NCBI RefSeq assembly: GCF_008935055.1
Contig: NZ_CP043028.1
Coordinates: 2,696,501 to 2,760,500, forward strand
Origin: Pseudobutyrivibrio xylanivorans
GTDB lineage: Bacteria; Bacillota; Clostridia; Lachnospirales; Lachnospiraceae
Direction: 5' to 3'
DNA length: 64,000 bases
The notes beneath the pieces are model-generated. The model did no database searches. It was not told the DNA's origin and saw only the letters and a list, made by a program, of their open reading frames with translations. The first letter of the stretch is position 1. Each line of letters opens with the position of its first letter. The position numbers and the translations under genes were made by a program. Positions 26,769 to 36,729 of this stretch are shown here, in pieces.

Positions 26769-28451
26769 ATGACTAGAAGAAACAAACATAGCGATACCAA
26801 GTTTCTTATGCAGGGAACAATCCTTGCAGTTGCTTCAATAATCAGCCGTATTGTGGGACTCATATATAGAGTCCCACTTACGGCTACTATTGGTAAAACA
26901 GGCAATGATTATTACGGTACAGCTTATGAGATTTACAACATAATATTGCTTATATCTTCTTACAGCATACCGCTGGCAGTTTCAAAGCTGGTATCAGCGA
27001 GAATGGCAAAAGGGCACGTTAGAGACGCAAACAAGGTTTTGCACGGAGCCCTTCTTTTTGCGTTTACCACAGGTGGCGCGGCAGCACTAATTGTGTACTT
27101 TGGAGCTGAGTTTTTTACCGGAACTCTTTTAAAGACTCCTTTATCTGCAATTGCTCTTAAAGTGCTTGCGCCGACACTTCTTGTTGTAGCTATTCTTGGT
27201 GTTTTCAGAGGCTTTTTCCAAGGCTTGGGCACTATGATTCCAAGTGCCATTTCTCAAATTGGAGAGCAGATTGTTAACGCAATAGTCTCTGTAGTAGCGG
27301 CCAATCTTTTGTTTAGTTATGGAAAGAAGGTTGGAGGTGTTCTTGGAAATGTTAGTGGCTATGCGGCTGCTTATGGAGCGGCTGGTGGTACACTTGGAAC
27401 ATCTACAGGTGCACTTTTTGCATTATGTTTTATTCTTTTCATCTTTTTCGCCTTTAAAAAGGTATTTAAGAAGATGTTAATTAGGGATAAGCATAAGCAT
27501 TTTGAAGGTTACGGAGAAATCTTCTCTGCATTAGTTTTGACAATAGTACCTGTGCTTTTAAGCACAACGGTTTACAATATCAGCTCAATCATCGATCAGG
27601 GAATTTACAAGAATTTTGCTCTTATGCAGGGGCATGATGCTTCTGCTATAAGTGAGTTCTGGGGTGTTTTCACAGGACAATATAAGGTTTTGATAAATGT
27701 TCCTTTGGCTATTGCATCTGCAATGGCAGCTTCTACAGTGCCTAGTCTTACAGCGGCTTTTCACTCAGATGATAAAGAGCTTGTTAAAAAACAGATTAAC
27801 ATGGCAAATCGCTTTGTCATGGTTATTGCTTTTCCTTGCTGTGTGGGGATGATGGTTCTTGCATCGCCAATTATGATTCTTTTATTTAATGATGCTGAAA
27901 AATCTTCAGGTCTTATGCTTATCATTGGCGGTTGCTCGATTATATTCTATTCATTGTCCACCCTGTCAAACGGTGTTTTGCAGGGCATCGATAAGATGAC
28001 AATTCCTGTTAAAAATGCCCTTGTTGCATTAGTAGCACATATTATATTGTTATTTTTCCTTATGGGAGCTTTTGATTTACATATTTATGCTGTAATTATA
28101 GCAAATGCATTTTATGCACTTCTTATGTGCTTCCTTAATCAGTCTGCTGTACTTAGATTTTCCGGAGCCAGAATTGATTTAAAAAAGGTATTTCTTGCAC
28201 CGCTCGAAGCCAGTGCTCTTATGGGGGTAATAGTTTACCTTGTTTATCATATGCTTTATGGTCTGGTTTCTATCAGCGGTACTGAGAGAATCGCTAATTT
28301 TGTGGGTTGCGTTTGTGCAATCATTGCCGGAGTTATTGTTTACTTTGTGGCAATGTTTATTTTTAAGGGAATTGATGAGGAAACTCTTATGAAGTTCCCT
28401 GGTGGCACAAAGCTTTGTAATATAGCATATAGCTTACATTTGTTGAGGTAA
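26769..28451 (+). CDS. MurJ/SpoVB-like lipid-linked cell-wall flippase
   Basis: A 560-residue polytopic protein of the MOP superfamily, with about 14 hydrophobic segments. The start FLMQGTILAVASIISRIVGLIYRVPLT (core ISRIVGLIYRVPLT) is typical of the Firmicute YtgP/SpoVB group, which flip lipid II or related precursors. YtgP is a MurJ in B. subtilis. The C-terminus reads FPGGTKLCNIAYSLHLLR. No good ribosome site precedes its ATG (TAATTAATTT), so it may be translated by coupling with the lipoprotein gene, whose stop is 8 bases upstream. It starts a run of tightly spaced genes. Confidence 0.88.
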   Translation: MTRRNKHSDTKFLMQGTILAVASIISRIVGLIYRVPLTATIGKTGNDYYGTAYEIYNIILLISSYSIPLAVSKLVSARMAKGHVRDANKVLHGALLFAFTTGGAAALIVYFGAEFFTGTLLKTPLSAIALKVLAPTLLVVAILGVFRGFFQGLGTMIPSAISQIGEQIVNAIVSVVAANLLFSYGKKVGGVLGNVSGYAAAYGAAGGTLGTSTGALFALCFILFIFFAFKKVFKKMLIRDKHKHFEGYGEIFSALVLTIVPVLLSTTVYNISSIIDQGIYKNFALMQGHDASAISEFWGVFTGQYKVLINVPLAIASAMAASTVPSLTAAFHSDDKELVKKQINMANRFVMVIAFPCCVGMMVLASPIMILLFNDAEKSSGLMLIIGGCSIIFYSLSTLSNGVLQGIDKMTIPVKNALVALVAHIILLFFLMGAFDLHIYAVIIANAFYALLMCFLNQSAVLRFSGARIDLKKVFLAPLEASALMGVIVYLVYHMLYGLVSISGTERIANFVGCVCAIIAGVIVYFVAMFIFKGIDEETLMKFPGGTKLCNIAYSLHLLR

Positions 28452-28454
28452 TTT

Positions 28455-29669
28455 ATGGGTAATAACGAAAAGACTTATGACATTTGTATTGTGGGTGCTG
28501 GATTTTCTGGACTTGTTCTTGCAATTAAGCTTGCAAGGGCAGGTCTTTTGGTCTGTTTATTAGACCTTAATCGGATTGTTGGCAGAAGAATTCTTTCCAC
28601 TGGAAATGGTCGTTGTAACTTTACCAACAGACGTATGGGCAAGGAATACTTTTACAGTAATAGCAGCCTTGATTTTATTGAGGACAAGCATGACGAGCTT
28701 CGTGGTTTTCTACGTGAGCTTGGCGTTATTGAACGTGAGCTTGACGGTTATTATTATCCAATTACAAATCAGGCTAAAACCATAAGAGATGCACTTGAAA
28801 ACGAGGTAAATGCTTTAAATATCGACGTTTTTCTTGATAACAGGGGTACAGATATTACAAAGACTGATGATGGATTTGTAGTTACAAGCCATCGTGATAC
28901 ATTTAACTGTAAGAGAGTGTGTATTGCATCTGGTGGTCTTTCGGCTGCAACTCTTGGTTCATCGAAGTTTGGATATAAAATGGCCAACAAATTTGGAATG
29001 AAGGTGACAAAGCTGGCGCCATCCCTTGTAGGCCTCACATCAAAGGATATTTGCCTGAAGGATTTAGGTGGTGTTAGAGCACTTGGCGCAGTTTCCTACA
29101 GGAATGCGAGATGTGAGGGTGAGATTCAGTTTAATAAGGATGGCATTTCAGGATATCCAATTATGTGCATCAGCCGTTTTATCGGTTTTGATGAGCTTGA
29201 TAAAAAGCTATCATCTCTTTCGCTTGATTTCGTAGCATTTATGTCTGAAGATGAGCTTAAAGATGAGATTAAGGCCAGATTTAATCGTAATTCAGCAGCT
29301 ACCATTTTGGCTTCTCTAAATGGACTGACCAATGAAAAGGTTACTGAAGTTGTGGTTAGCTATTCGCGAATTTATCCTGACACTCCAGTTTCAAAACTTG
29401 ATGACGAGGATATTGAGAATCTTGTATATAATTTTAAGCATTTCTCAATGAATATTACTGGAACTAAAGGCTTTGACAATTCACAGGTTACAGCTGGTGG
29501 CGTTGAATTATCTGAGATTGATTTGAATTCCATGGAGGCCAAAAAGGTTAAAGGCCTTTATTTCACTGGTGAGGTTTTAGATGTTGATGGTATTTGTGGG
29601 GGATATAATTTGACATGGGCCTATTTATCAGCAGATAAGGCTGCAAATGCAATTATTAGTGAGGTATAA
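28455..29669 (+). CDS. BaiN/HI0933-type flavoprotein
   Basis: This 404-residue FAD protein belongs to the HI0933/BaiN group. The dinucleotide-binding motif is CIVGAGFSGLVLAIKLA (~residues 11-27), and the family signature KLLLTGNGRCNFTN appears as RRILSTGNGRCNFTN. The C-terminal GGVELSEIDLNSMEAKKVKGLYFTGEVLDVDGICGGYNLTWA segment (core GEVLDVDGICGGYN) is diagnostic. The substrate is unknown; a related protein in gut clostridia reduces bile-acid intermediates, but that function should not be read across. It is in an operon with another flavoprotein whose ATG begins at the next base after this stop. Confidence 0.92.
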   Translation: MGNNEKTYDICIVGAGFSGLVLAIKLARAGLLVCLLDLNRIVGRRILSTGNGRCNFTNRRMGKEYFYSNSSLDFIEDKHDELRGFLRELGVIERELDGYYYPITNQAKTIRDALENEVNALNIDVFLDNRGTDITKTDDGFVVTSHRDTFNCKRVCIASGGLSAATLGSSKFGYKMANKFGMKVTKLAPSLVGLTSKDICLKDLGGVRALGAVSYRNARCEGEIQFNKDGISGYPIMCISRFIGFDELDKKLSSLSLDFVAFMSEDELKDEIKARFNRNSAATILASLNGLTNEKVTEVVVSYSRIYPDTPVSKLDDEDIENLVYNFKHFSMNITGTKGFDNSQVTAGGVELSEIDLNSMEAKKVKGLYFTGEVLDVDGICGGYNLTWAYLSADKAANAIISEV

Positions 29670-31265
29670 ATGATTAAAATTGATCAGCTGAAGCTTTCTA
29701 TTTCAGCCAGCGAAAATCAAATTAAAGATGCAATTATAAAAAAGCTTAGAATCAAGGATTCCGATTTAAAGAAGTACTCCATTCTTAAGCGCTCCATTGA
29801 TGCCAGAAAGAAACCTGATTTATTTTATGTATATTCGGTGCTGGTTGAGCTAGATCATTCCTTGGAGAACAAGCTTTTAAAAAAGCTTAGTAAAGACAAT
29901 AATGTGAATACCTATAAACCTTTGGTATATCCGATACCTAAGCTTTCAGAGGGAAAATCGAGTGATAGGCCGGTCGTTATAGGTGCAGGGCCTGCTGGGC
30001 TTTTTGCTGCCTATGTTTTTGCTCTCAATCACATGAATCCTATTATTTTCGAACGTGGTCGCATGGTTGAGGAGCGCACTGCTGATATCCTTAAATTCTG
30101 GGAGACTGGAGTTCTTGATACAGCTTCAAATGTTCAGTTTGGTGAGGGTGGAGCAGGTACATTTTCTGATGGAAAGCTTAATACTCTTGTTAATGACAAG
30201 CAAGGCAGAAATAAATTTGTCCTTGAAACCTTTGTAAAGTTTGGTGCTCCTTCAAATATCCTATACGATAACAAACCACACATTGGTACAGATATTCTTA
30301 AGGTTGTTATCGCAAATATGCGTGAAGAGATTAAGAATTTAGGCGGCGAGTTTTACTTTAACTGTCAGGTAACTGAGTTCGTCTCTGAAAATGGAAGAAT
30401 TAAGGCTGTTATGGCAGGCGGCAAGGAATATTCTTGCTCAAATGTAGTTCTGTCTATTGGTCACAGCGCAAGGGACACTTTTAAGACCTTGTATGATGCA
30501 GGCTTTTACATGGAGGCCAAGGATTTTGCTGTAGGCTTTAGAATCGAGCATCCTCAGGAAATGATTTCAAAGACTATGTATGGTCCTAATTTTGATAAGC
30601 TTGAACCAGCCCCTTATAAGCTTGCCTTCAATCTGGAAAATGGCAGAGGCGTTTACTCATTCTGTATGTGTCCAGGCGGATTTGTAGTTAATTCTTCCTC
30701 TGAGGAGAATCGCTTGGTTGTTAACGGCATGAGTTATTCAAAACGTGACAGTAAAAATGCCAACAGTGCAATTGTTGTTTCTGTTGGAGCCAAAGAGTTC
30801 GATAAGAGTAATCCTCTTTCAGGAATAGAGTTCCAACGACAAATTGAGGGGAAAGCTTTTGCGTTATGTAAGGGCAAAATTCCTCAGCAGCTTTATGGTG
30901 ATTTTAAAGCTCATCGTCTGACCACCTCTTATGGTGATTTTGAGACCCAGACAAGAGGTCTGACAGCTTTTGGTATGCTTTCTGATATATTTTCTCAGGA
31001 AATTAACCAATCAATTATTGACGCCATGGGGCAATTTGGTACTAAAATAAAGGGATTCGATAGAGAGGATGCAATCCTTTCTGGTGTTGAAAGCAGGACT
31101 TCATCACCTGTTCGAATCAGTAGAGATGAAACATATCAGTCTAACATCAAGGGACTGTATCCTTGCGGTGAGGGTGCAGGCTACGCAGGAGGCATAACAT
31201 CAGCGGCAATGGATGGCCTCAAGGTCTCAGAGGCTGTGATTAACAACCTCAACAAAAATATTTAA
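29670..31265 (+). CDS. FAD-dependent dehydrogenase (COG2509 type)
   Basis: This 531-residue flavoprotein has an N-terminal KKLRIKD/SIDARKKP segment (~1-90). The FAD site is RPVVIGAGPAGLFAAYVFA (~100-118). The GGAGTFSDGKLNT segment and the C-terminal GAGYAGGITSAAMDGLKVSEA region are typical of the COG2509 family of putative dehydrogenases. The reaction is not known. It follows the previous flavoprotein with no gap and precedes mutS by 15 bases, so these genes look co-transcribed. Enzyme class is well supported, role is not. Confidence 0.9.
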   Translation: MIKIDQLKLSISASENQIKDAIIKKLRIKDSDLKKYSILKRSIDARKKPDLFYVYSVLVELDHSLENKLLKKLSKDNNVNTYKPLVYPIPKLSEGKSSDRPVVIGAGPAGLFAAYVFALNHMNPIIFERGRMVEERTADILKFWETGVLDTASNVQFGEGGAGTFSDGKLNTLVNDKQGRNKFVLETFVKFGAPSNILYDNKPHIGTDILKVVIANMREEIKNLGGEFYFNCQVTEFVSENGRIKAVMAGGKEYSCSNVVLSIGHSARDTFKTLYDAGFYMEAKDFAVGFRIEHPQEMISKTMYGPNFDKLEPAPYKLAFNLENGRGVYSFCMCPGGFVVNSSSEENRLVVNGMSYSKRDSKNANSAIVVSVGAKEFDKSNPLSGIEFQRQIEGKAFALCKGKIPQQLYGDFKAHRLTTSYGDFETQTRGLTAFGMLSDIFSQEINQSIIDAMGQFGTKIKGFDREDAILSGVESRTSSPVRISRDETYQSNIKGLYPCGEGAGYAGGITSAAMDGLKVSEAVINNLNKNI

Positions 31266-31280
31266 AGGTAGGATAATTCA

Positions 31281-33890
31281 GTGGCAGAATACACTCCAAT
31301 GATGCAGGAGTATCTTAAAACAAAGTCAGAATACGAAGATTGTATTCTTTTTTATAGATTAGGCGATTTTTACGAAATGTTCTTTGAAGATGCAAAGATT
31401 GCATCCAAGGAGCTTGAGCTTACATTAACAGGCAAATCCTGTGGCGCTGAAGAGAGGGCTCCTATGTGCGGTGTTCCTTTCCATGCCGCAGATACTTATA
31501 TTAATCGTCTTGTTTCTAGAGGCTATAAGGTTGCAATTTGCGAGCAGGTTGAAGACCCTAAAGAGGCAAAGGGCCTTGTGAAGCGTGAGGTTATAAGAGT
31601 AGTTACCCCTGGTACTAATATCGATCAGCTTGCACTTGATGAGGGCAGCAATAACTACATTATGTCTCTCTATTACAGCAGAGGTATTTTTGGAATTAGT
31701 GCCTGCGATATTTCAACGGCAGATTTTTATCTGACTGAGGTCGATAGCAATCGTAAGCTTCTAGATGAAATTTTCCGTTTCAATCCAGCTGAGATTCTTT
31801 ACTCTAAATCAATTTACGAGTCAGGAATTGATATTACTGATGTTTCTGAAAAGTTAGAGAGTACCCTTACTCAGCTTGATGAATCATATTTCGATGACAC
31901 ACTTACAGCTAGAGAGATTTTGACTCATTTCCATGCTCATTCCCTTGAGGGATTAGGCCTTATGGATTTTTCGCATGGCAGAGTTTCAGCGGGAGCACTT
32001 CTTATTTATCTTAAGGAGACACAAAAGACTGAGCTTGCTCATTTAACACATATTACACCTTACACTAATGGTAAGTTCATGCTTCTTGATAATTCAACCA
32101 GAAGAAACTTAGAGCTTACAGAAACAATGCGTGATAAACAGAAGCGTGGCTCTCTTCTTTGGGTTTTGGATAAAACAAAGACAGCTATGGGGGCTCGTCA
32201 GCTTAAATCTTTTATCGAGCAACCACTTATTTCTGTAGATGAAATTATAAAACGTCAGGATGCAATTGAGGAGATTAATGCCTCTTTGATTGACAGGGAA
32301 GAGCTTAGAGAGTATCTGACCTCTGTTTATGATTTAGAGCGCCTGATTACTAAAATCACATATCAGTCAGCAAACCCTAGGGATTTAATTGCCTTTAAGC
32401 AGTCCATTGGAATGTTAAGTCCAATTAAGACTCTGTTGAATGGCTTTAATACCCGTCTAATTAAAGAAATTAATAGCAATATCGATGATATGAAGGATTT
32501 GTTCGAGCTCATTGATTCTGCGATTGATGATGAGCCTCCTATTTCTTCTCGTGATGGCGATATTATCAAAGCAGGCTTTAATGAAGAAGTAGACAGACTT
32601 CGTTCTGCCAAAATCGATGGTAAGCAGTGGCTTGCTGATTTGGAGGCAAAAGAACGAGATAAAACTGGCATCAAAAATCTTAAGATTAAGTTCAACAAGG
32701 TTTTTGGATTTTATCTTGAGGTTACAAATTCATATAAGGATTTGGTTCCGGATTATTATGTCAGAAAGCAGACGCTTACAAATGCCGAGCGTTACTATAC
32801 TCCAGAATTGAAGGAGCTTGAGGACAGTATCCTTGGTGCTGAGGACAGACTTAACACAATCGAATATGAATTCTTCAAGACAGTTAGGGATACCATCGCT
32901 TCAAACGTTGACAGGATTCAAATTACAGCTAAATCTATTGCGTTACTTGATGCTTTGATTTCACTTGGTGTTGTTGCTGAGAAAAATCATTACGTTCGTC
33001 CGGTAATTAATAATCGAGGAGTAATTGATATTAAGGATGGACGTCATCCTGTTGTTGAACAGATGATTAACGCCGATCAGTTTATATCTAACGACTGTGA
33101 ACTTGACCTGGATTCAAATACAATTGCTATTATCACTGGACCTAACATGGCAGGTAAATCTACCTACATGAGACAGGTGGCTCTGATTGTGTTGATGGCC
33201 CAGATTGGAAGCTTTGTTCCAGCTGCGTCTGCACAGATTGGTGTTGTAGACAGGATTTTTACCCGTGTTGGTGCGTCGGACGATTTGTCTACTGGACAGT
33301 CTACTTTTATGGTGGAGATGAACGAAGTGGCAAATATTCTCCACAACGCTACAAATAAATCTCTTTTGATTTTGGATGAGATTGGACGTGGTACTTCCAC
33401 CTACGATGGACTTTCCATTGCCTGGTCTGTGGTTGAGCACATTGCTTATCATATTGGGGCGAAATCTCTTTTTGCCACCCATTACCATGAGCTTACAGAG
33501 CTTGAGGGCAAGATTCAGGGTGTACATAATTACTGTATTGCAGTGCAGGAGCTTGGTGAGGATATAATTTTCCTCAGAAAAATAATTCCAGGCGGTGCAG
33601 ACCAAAGCTACGGTATTCAGGTTGCAAGGCTCGCAGGACTTCCAGAGGAGGTTCTTACAAGAGCTCGAACAATTGTAAATTCATTAAATGAAAATGATAT
33701 TGCAGCTGTTTCAGACAAAATAGCAATTCGCGAACATATAGAAGAAAAGCTTAAGGAAATTAAAGGTGTGACCTTCTCTGAAGAAGAAGTAGAGATTATT
33801 GCCGGTCTTAAGGAGCTTGATGTTACAAAAATAACTCCTCTTGAGGCTATGAACATACTATTTGAGTATCACAACAAGGTAAACAACTAA
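31281..33890 (+). CDS. mutS: DNA mismatch repair protein MutS
   Basis: MutS recognises mismatched bases and small loops and starts mismatch repair with MutL. The 869-residue protein begins with a GTG after GGTAGGATAATTCA. The N-terminal mismatch-reading motif is GDFYEMFFEDA (residues ~28-38, FYE). The ATPase has TGPNMAGKSTYMRQVALIVLMAQIG (core GPNMAGKST, ~616) and the Walker B DEIGRGTSTYDG. The C-terminal helix-turn-helix follows. Length and domain order are complete. The stop codon overlaps the mutL start by one base. Confidence 0.98.
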   Translation: MAEYTPMMQEYLKTKSEYEDCILFYRLGDFYEMFFEDAKIASKELELTLTGKSCGAEERAPMCGVPFHAADTYINRLVSRGYKVAICEQVEDPKEAKGLVKREVIRVVTPGTNIDQLALDEGSNNYIMSLYYSRGIFGISACDISTADFYLTEVDSNRKLLDEIFRFNPAEILYSKSIYESGIDITDVSEKLESTLTQLDESYFDDTLTAREILTHFHAHSLEGLGLMDFSHGRVSAGALLIYLKETQKTELAHLTHITPYTNGKFMLLDNSTRRNLELTETMRDKQKRGSLLWVLDKTKTAMGARQLKSFIEQPLISVDEIIKRQDAIEEINASLIDREELREYLTSVYDLERLITKITYQSANPRDLIAFKQSIGMLSPIKTLLNGFNTRLIKEINSNIDDMKDLFELIDSAIDDEPPISSRDGDIIKAGFNEEVDRLRSAKIDGKQWLADLEAKERDKTGIKNLKIKFNKVFGFYLEVTNSYKDLVPDYYVRKQTLTNAERYYTPELKELEDSILGAEDRLNTIEYEFFKTVRDTIASNVDRIQITAKSIALLDALISLGVVAEKNHYVRPVINNRGVIDIKDGRHPVVEQMINADQFISNDCELDLDSNTIAIITGPNMAGKSTYMRQVALIVLMAQIGSFVPAASAQIGVVDRIFTRVGASDDLSTGQSTFMVEMNEVANILHNATNKSLLILDEIGRGTSTYDGLSIAWSVVEHIAYHIGAKSLFATHYHELTELEGKIQGVHNYCIAVQELGEDIIFLRKIIPGGADQSYGIQVARLAGLPEEVLTRARTIVNSLNENDIAAVSDKIAIREHIEEKLKEIKGVTFSEEEVEIIAGLKELDVTKITPLEAMNILFEYHNKVNN

Positions 33891-35779
33891 TGGGAAAAAT
33901 CAATTTACTTAGTCAGGAAACAATCGATAAAATCGCAGCGGGCGAGGTGGTTGAGCGTCCAGCTTCGGTTGCTAAAGAGCTTATTGAAAACAGTATTGAT
34001 GCAGGTGCAACTGCTATATCTGTAGAAATAAAGGGCGGCGGTATTGAGTATCTTCGAATAACTGATAATGGCTCAGGAATCGAAAAGGACCAGATTCAGA
34101 TTGCATTCCTACGACACTCAACCTCTAAAATTCAAAATGCTGAAGATTTGAATAATGTTCGCTCCCTCGGCTTTAGAGGTGAGGCGCTCTCAAGTATTTC
34201 TGCGGTATCCAAGGTCGAGCTTATTACTAAAACAAAGGATTCGCTACTTGGCGCCAGTTATATTATCGAAGGTGCCAAGGAAATCAGTCTAATGGATATT
34301 GGAGCTCCTGATGGAACTACTTTTATCATTAGACAGCTGTTTTACAATACTCCAGCACGCAAGAAGTTTTTAAAATCAGAGAGCACCGAAGGAAGTTATG
34401 TCTTTGATGTTGTAGAGCATTTGGCTCTTTCTCATCCAGAGATTTCTTTTAAATTCATTTTAAACGGCAAGGAAAAGCTGATGACCTCTGGAAATGGTGT
34501 CCTTTCAGATACTATTTACCAGATTTATGGACGCCAGATTGCGAGCAATGTGCTTGATTTGGATTATCAGGATGAAACCGTAAGGATTAATGGATTTATT
34601 GGTCAATCAGTTATTGCAAGAGGAAACAGAGCATTTGAACATTTCTTTGTAAATAACAGATATATCAAAAGTGGTTCTCTCTCAAAGGCTTGTGAGGAAG
34701 GCTATTACGGCTTTTTAATGGGCCATCAGTATCCATTTTTTGTAATTAATATCAATTTCGATGATGCTGCTGTAGATGTAAATGTCCATCCTACAAAGCA
34801 GGAGGTTCGTTTTGAAAATGAAGTTCAGCTATGTGAGCTTCTTACCAAGATTATTAATAGTCGTCTTAGGAAGAGAGAGGATGTTTTAGAGGCTCATGTT
34901 GAGGAGCCGACAGTCAAGGTTCAGCCAATGATTTTGCAGGAGGAACCAAAGGCTGCATCAGTTTCACAGCCAATGCCTGTTATTTCTACTACGGAGGCTG
35001 GCACAAATCAAAAAGAACCAGAGGTTATTCCGCCACCAAAGCCTAAGATGCCCGAGCCTTTCGAGAGAGACAGGTTGGAGAGGATTAAACAGTCAATTAC
35101 AGCTCAGATTCATGCAGACACTCCATATGAGAAAAAGTTCGAGGAGAAGAACAGGGGCGGACAGAAATATGAGCAGATTAGCTTCCTTGATAAGGAGGCT
35201 ATAAAAGAGCACAAGATAATCGGCCAGGTCTTTGATACTTATTGGATTGTTGAATACGACAAAAATATGTATATCATAGATCAGCATGCTGCACATGAAA
35301 AGGTTTTATTTGAAAAGACCATGGCTCGTTTGAAGAATAACGAGATGACAAGCCAGATGGTGAGTCCGCCAATCATTATTTCGCTTTCTGCACAGGATGT
35401 TTTGCTTTTTGAAAACTATAGGGAGGCTTTTGAAAAGCTTGGCTATAGAGTTGAATCCTTTGGCGGAAATGAGCTTGCTATTAATGGTGTGCCAGGCAAT
35501 CTTTTAAACCTCAATCCAAAGACATTTTTCCTTGAGGTTCTTGCAGATTGCCAGTCATACAAAGCCAGTGACTCCTTTGATATGATAGTTGAACGTGTGG
35601 CATCTATGTCTTGCAAGGCTGCAGTCAAAGGAAACAACAGATTATCTTTACCAGAAATTAAGACTTTAATTGACGATTTGCTCAAGCTTGAAAATCCATA
35701 TCATTGTCCGCACGGTCGTCCAACAATGATTTCATTTTCTGAGTATGAGCTTGGTAAAAAATTCAAAAGAATAATTTAA
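33890..35779 (+). CDS. mutL: DNA mismatch repair protein MutL
   Basis: MutL links mismatch recognition to strand removal. The N-terminal GHKL ATPase (~1-330) shows INLLSQETIDKIAAGEVVERPASV, DNGSGI and RGEALSSI. A proline-rich linker (~335-430) follows. The C-terminal domain (~440-629) has DQHAAHEKVLFE, the endonuclease motif DQHA(X)2E(X)4E, so this is an active nicking type of MutL as in organisms without MutH. The zinc-site motif CPHGRP occurs near the C-terminus. TAATG overlaps mutS. miaA begins 10 bases later. Confidence 0.98.
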   Translation: MGKINLLSQETIDKIAAGEVVERPASVAKELIENSIDAGATAISVEIKGGGIEYLRITDNGSGIEKDQIQIAFLRHSTSKIQNAEDLNNVRSLGFRGEALSSISAVSKVELITKTKDSLLGASYIIEGAKEISLMDIGAPDGTTFIIRQLFYNTPARKKFLKSESTEGSYVFDVVEHLALSHPEISFKFILNGKEKLMTSGNGVLSDTIYQIYGRQIASNVLDLDYQDETVRINGFIGQSVIARGNRAFEHFFVNNRYIKSGSLSKACEEGYYGFLMGHQYPFFVININFDDAAVDVNVHPTKQEVRFENEVQLCELLTKIINSRLRKREDVLEAHVEEPTVKVQPMILQEEPKAASVSQPMPVISTTEAGTNQKEPEVIPPPKPKMPEPFERDRLERIKQSITAQIHADTPYEKKFEEKNRGGQKYEQISFLDKEAIKEHKIIGQVFDTYWIVEYDKNMYIIDQHAAHEKVLFEKTMARLKNNEMTSQMVSPPIIISLSAQDVLLFENYREAFEKLGYRVESFGGNELAINGVPGNLLNLNPKTFFLEVLADCQSYKASDSFDMIVERVASMSCKAAVKGNNRLSLPEIKTLIDDLLKLENPYHCPHGRPTMISFSEYELGKKFKRII

Positions 35780-35789
35780 AGGTTATTAA

Positions 35790-36728
35790 ATGAAAAAATT
35801 AGTCGTTCTTACAGGACCAACTGCAGTTGGCAAAACATCGCTCTCCATAAATCTCGCCAAAGCTATAAATGGCGAGATTATTTCTGCAGACTGCATGCAG
35901 GTTTACAAGCGAATGAATATAGGAACAGCAAAGGTTACAGAAGAAGAGATGGATGGTGTTAAGCATTATCTTATTGATGTGATTGATCCTAAGGAGGATT
36001 TTCACGTGGTTCGCTTTAAGGAAATGGTTATAGCTGCCATGGAAGAAATCTATGCCAAAGGAAAAATACCTATCATATGTGGTGGCACCGGATTTTATAT
36101 TCAGGCTATTTTGTATGACATTCAATTTACAGAACAGGAGATTGATAAGGCATATCGTAATGGACTTGAGAAATATGCTGATGAAAATGGAAATGAAGCT
36201 CTTCATCAAAGACTTAAAGATGTTGACCCGGAGTCAGCTGAGAGCATTCCAGCAGCTAATCGTAAACGTGTAATCAGGGCTCTTGAGTATTATCATCAAA
36301 CTGGAGAACAATTTTCGGTTCATAACAAGCGTGAAAGAGATAGAATTAGCCCTTATAATTTCGCATATTTTGTGTTAAATGATGACAGGCAGTTGTTGTA
36401 TAATCGCATAGATGCCAGAGTTGACAAGATGGCCGAGGCTGGATTGGTAGAAGAGGTTAAAGCGTTGCTTTCTGAAGGCTGCAAGCCTGGCATGACTTCA
36501 ATGGACGGTATTGGCTACAAGGAGCTTTTGGGTTATTTGAATGGAGAAAGCTCTTTGGAGGATGCACTTGAACTAATTAAAAAGAATTCAAGAAACTATG
36601 CTAAGCGTCAGTTAACCTGGTTTAGACGTGAAAAAGAAGTAATATGGCTTGATAAAACTGTTCTTACATCAGAAGAGCAGATTTTAAATGAGATTATGGA
36701 AGCCCTTAAAGAGAAAGGAATTATTTAG
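35790..36728 (+). CDS. miaA: tRNA dimethylallyltransferase
   Basis: MiaA adds a dimethylallyl group to N6 of A37 in tRNAs reading UNN codons. The 312-residue protein has the P-loop VLTGPTAVGKTSLSI (~4-18), then ADCMQVYKRMNIGTAKVT, in which the usual DSMQVY reads DCMQVY. GGTGFYIQA and the later CxxxGMTSMDGIGYKEL (KPGMTSMDGIGYKELLGYL) segments are family features. The mutS-mutL-miaA order is common in Firmicutes. The neighbouring PLP enzyme begins two bases after its stop. Confidence 0.96.
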   Translation: MKKLVVLTGPTAVGKTSLSINLAKAINGEIISADCMQVYKRMNIGTAKVTEEEMDGVKHYLIDVIDPKEDFHVVRFKEMVIAAMEEIYAKGKIPIICGGTGFYIQAILYDIQFTEQEIDKAYRNGLEKYADENGNEALHQRLKDVDPESAESIPAANRKRVIRALEYYHQTGEQFSVHNKRERDRISPYNFAYFVLNDDRQLLYNRIDARVDKMAEAGLVEEVKALLSEGCKPGMTSMDGIGYKELLGYLNGESSLEDALELIKKNSRNYAKRQLTWFRREKEVIWLDKTVLTSEEQILNEIMEALKEKGII

Positions 36729-36729
36729 A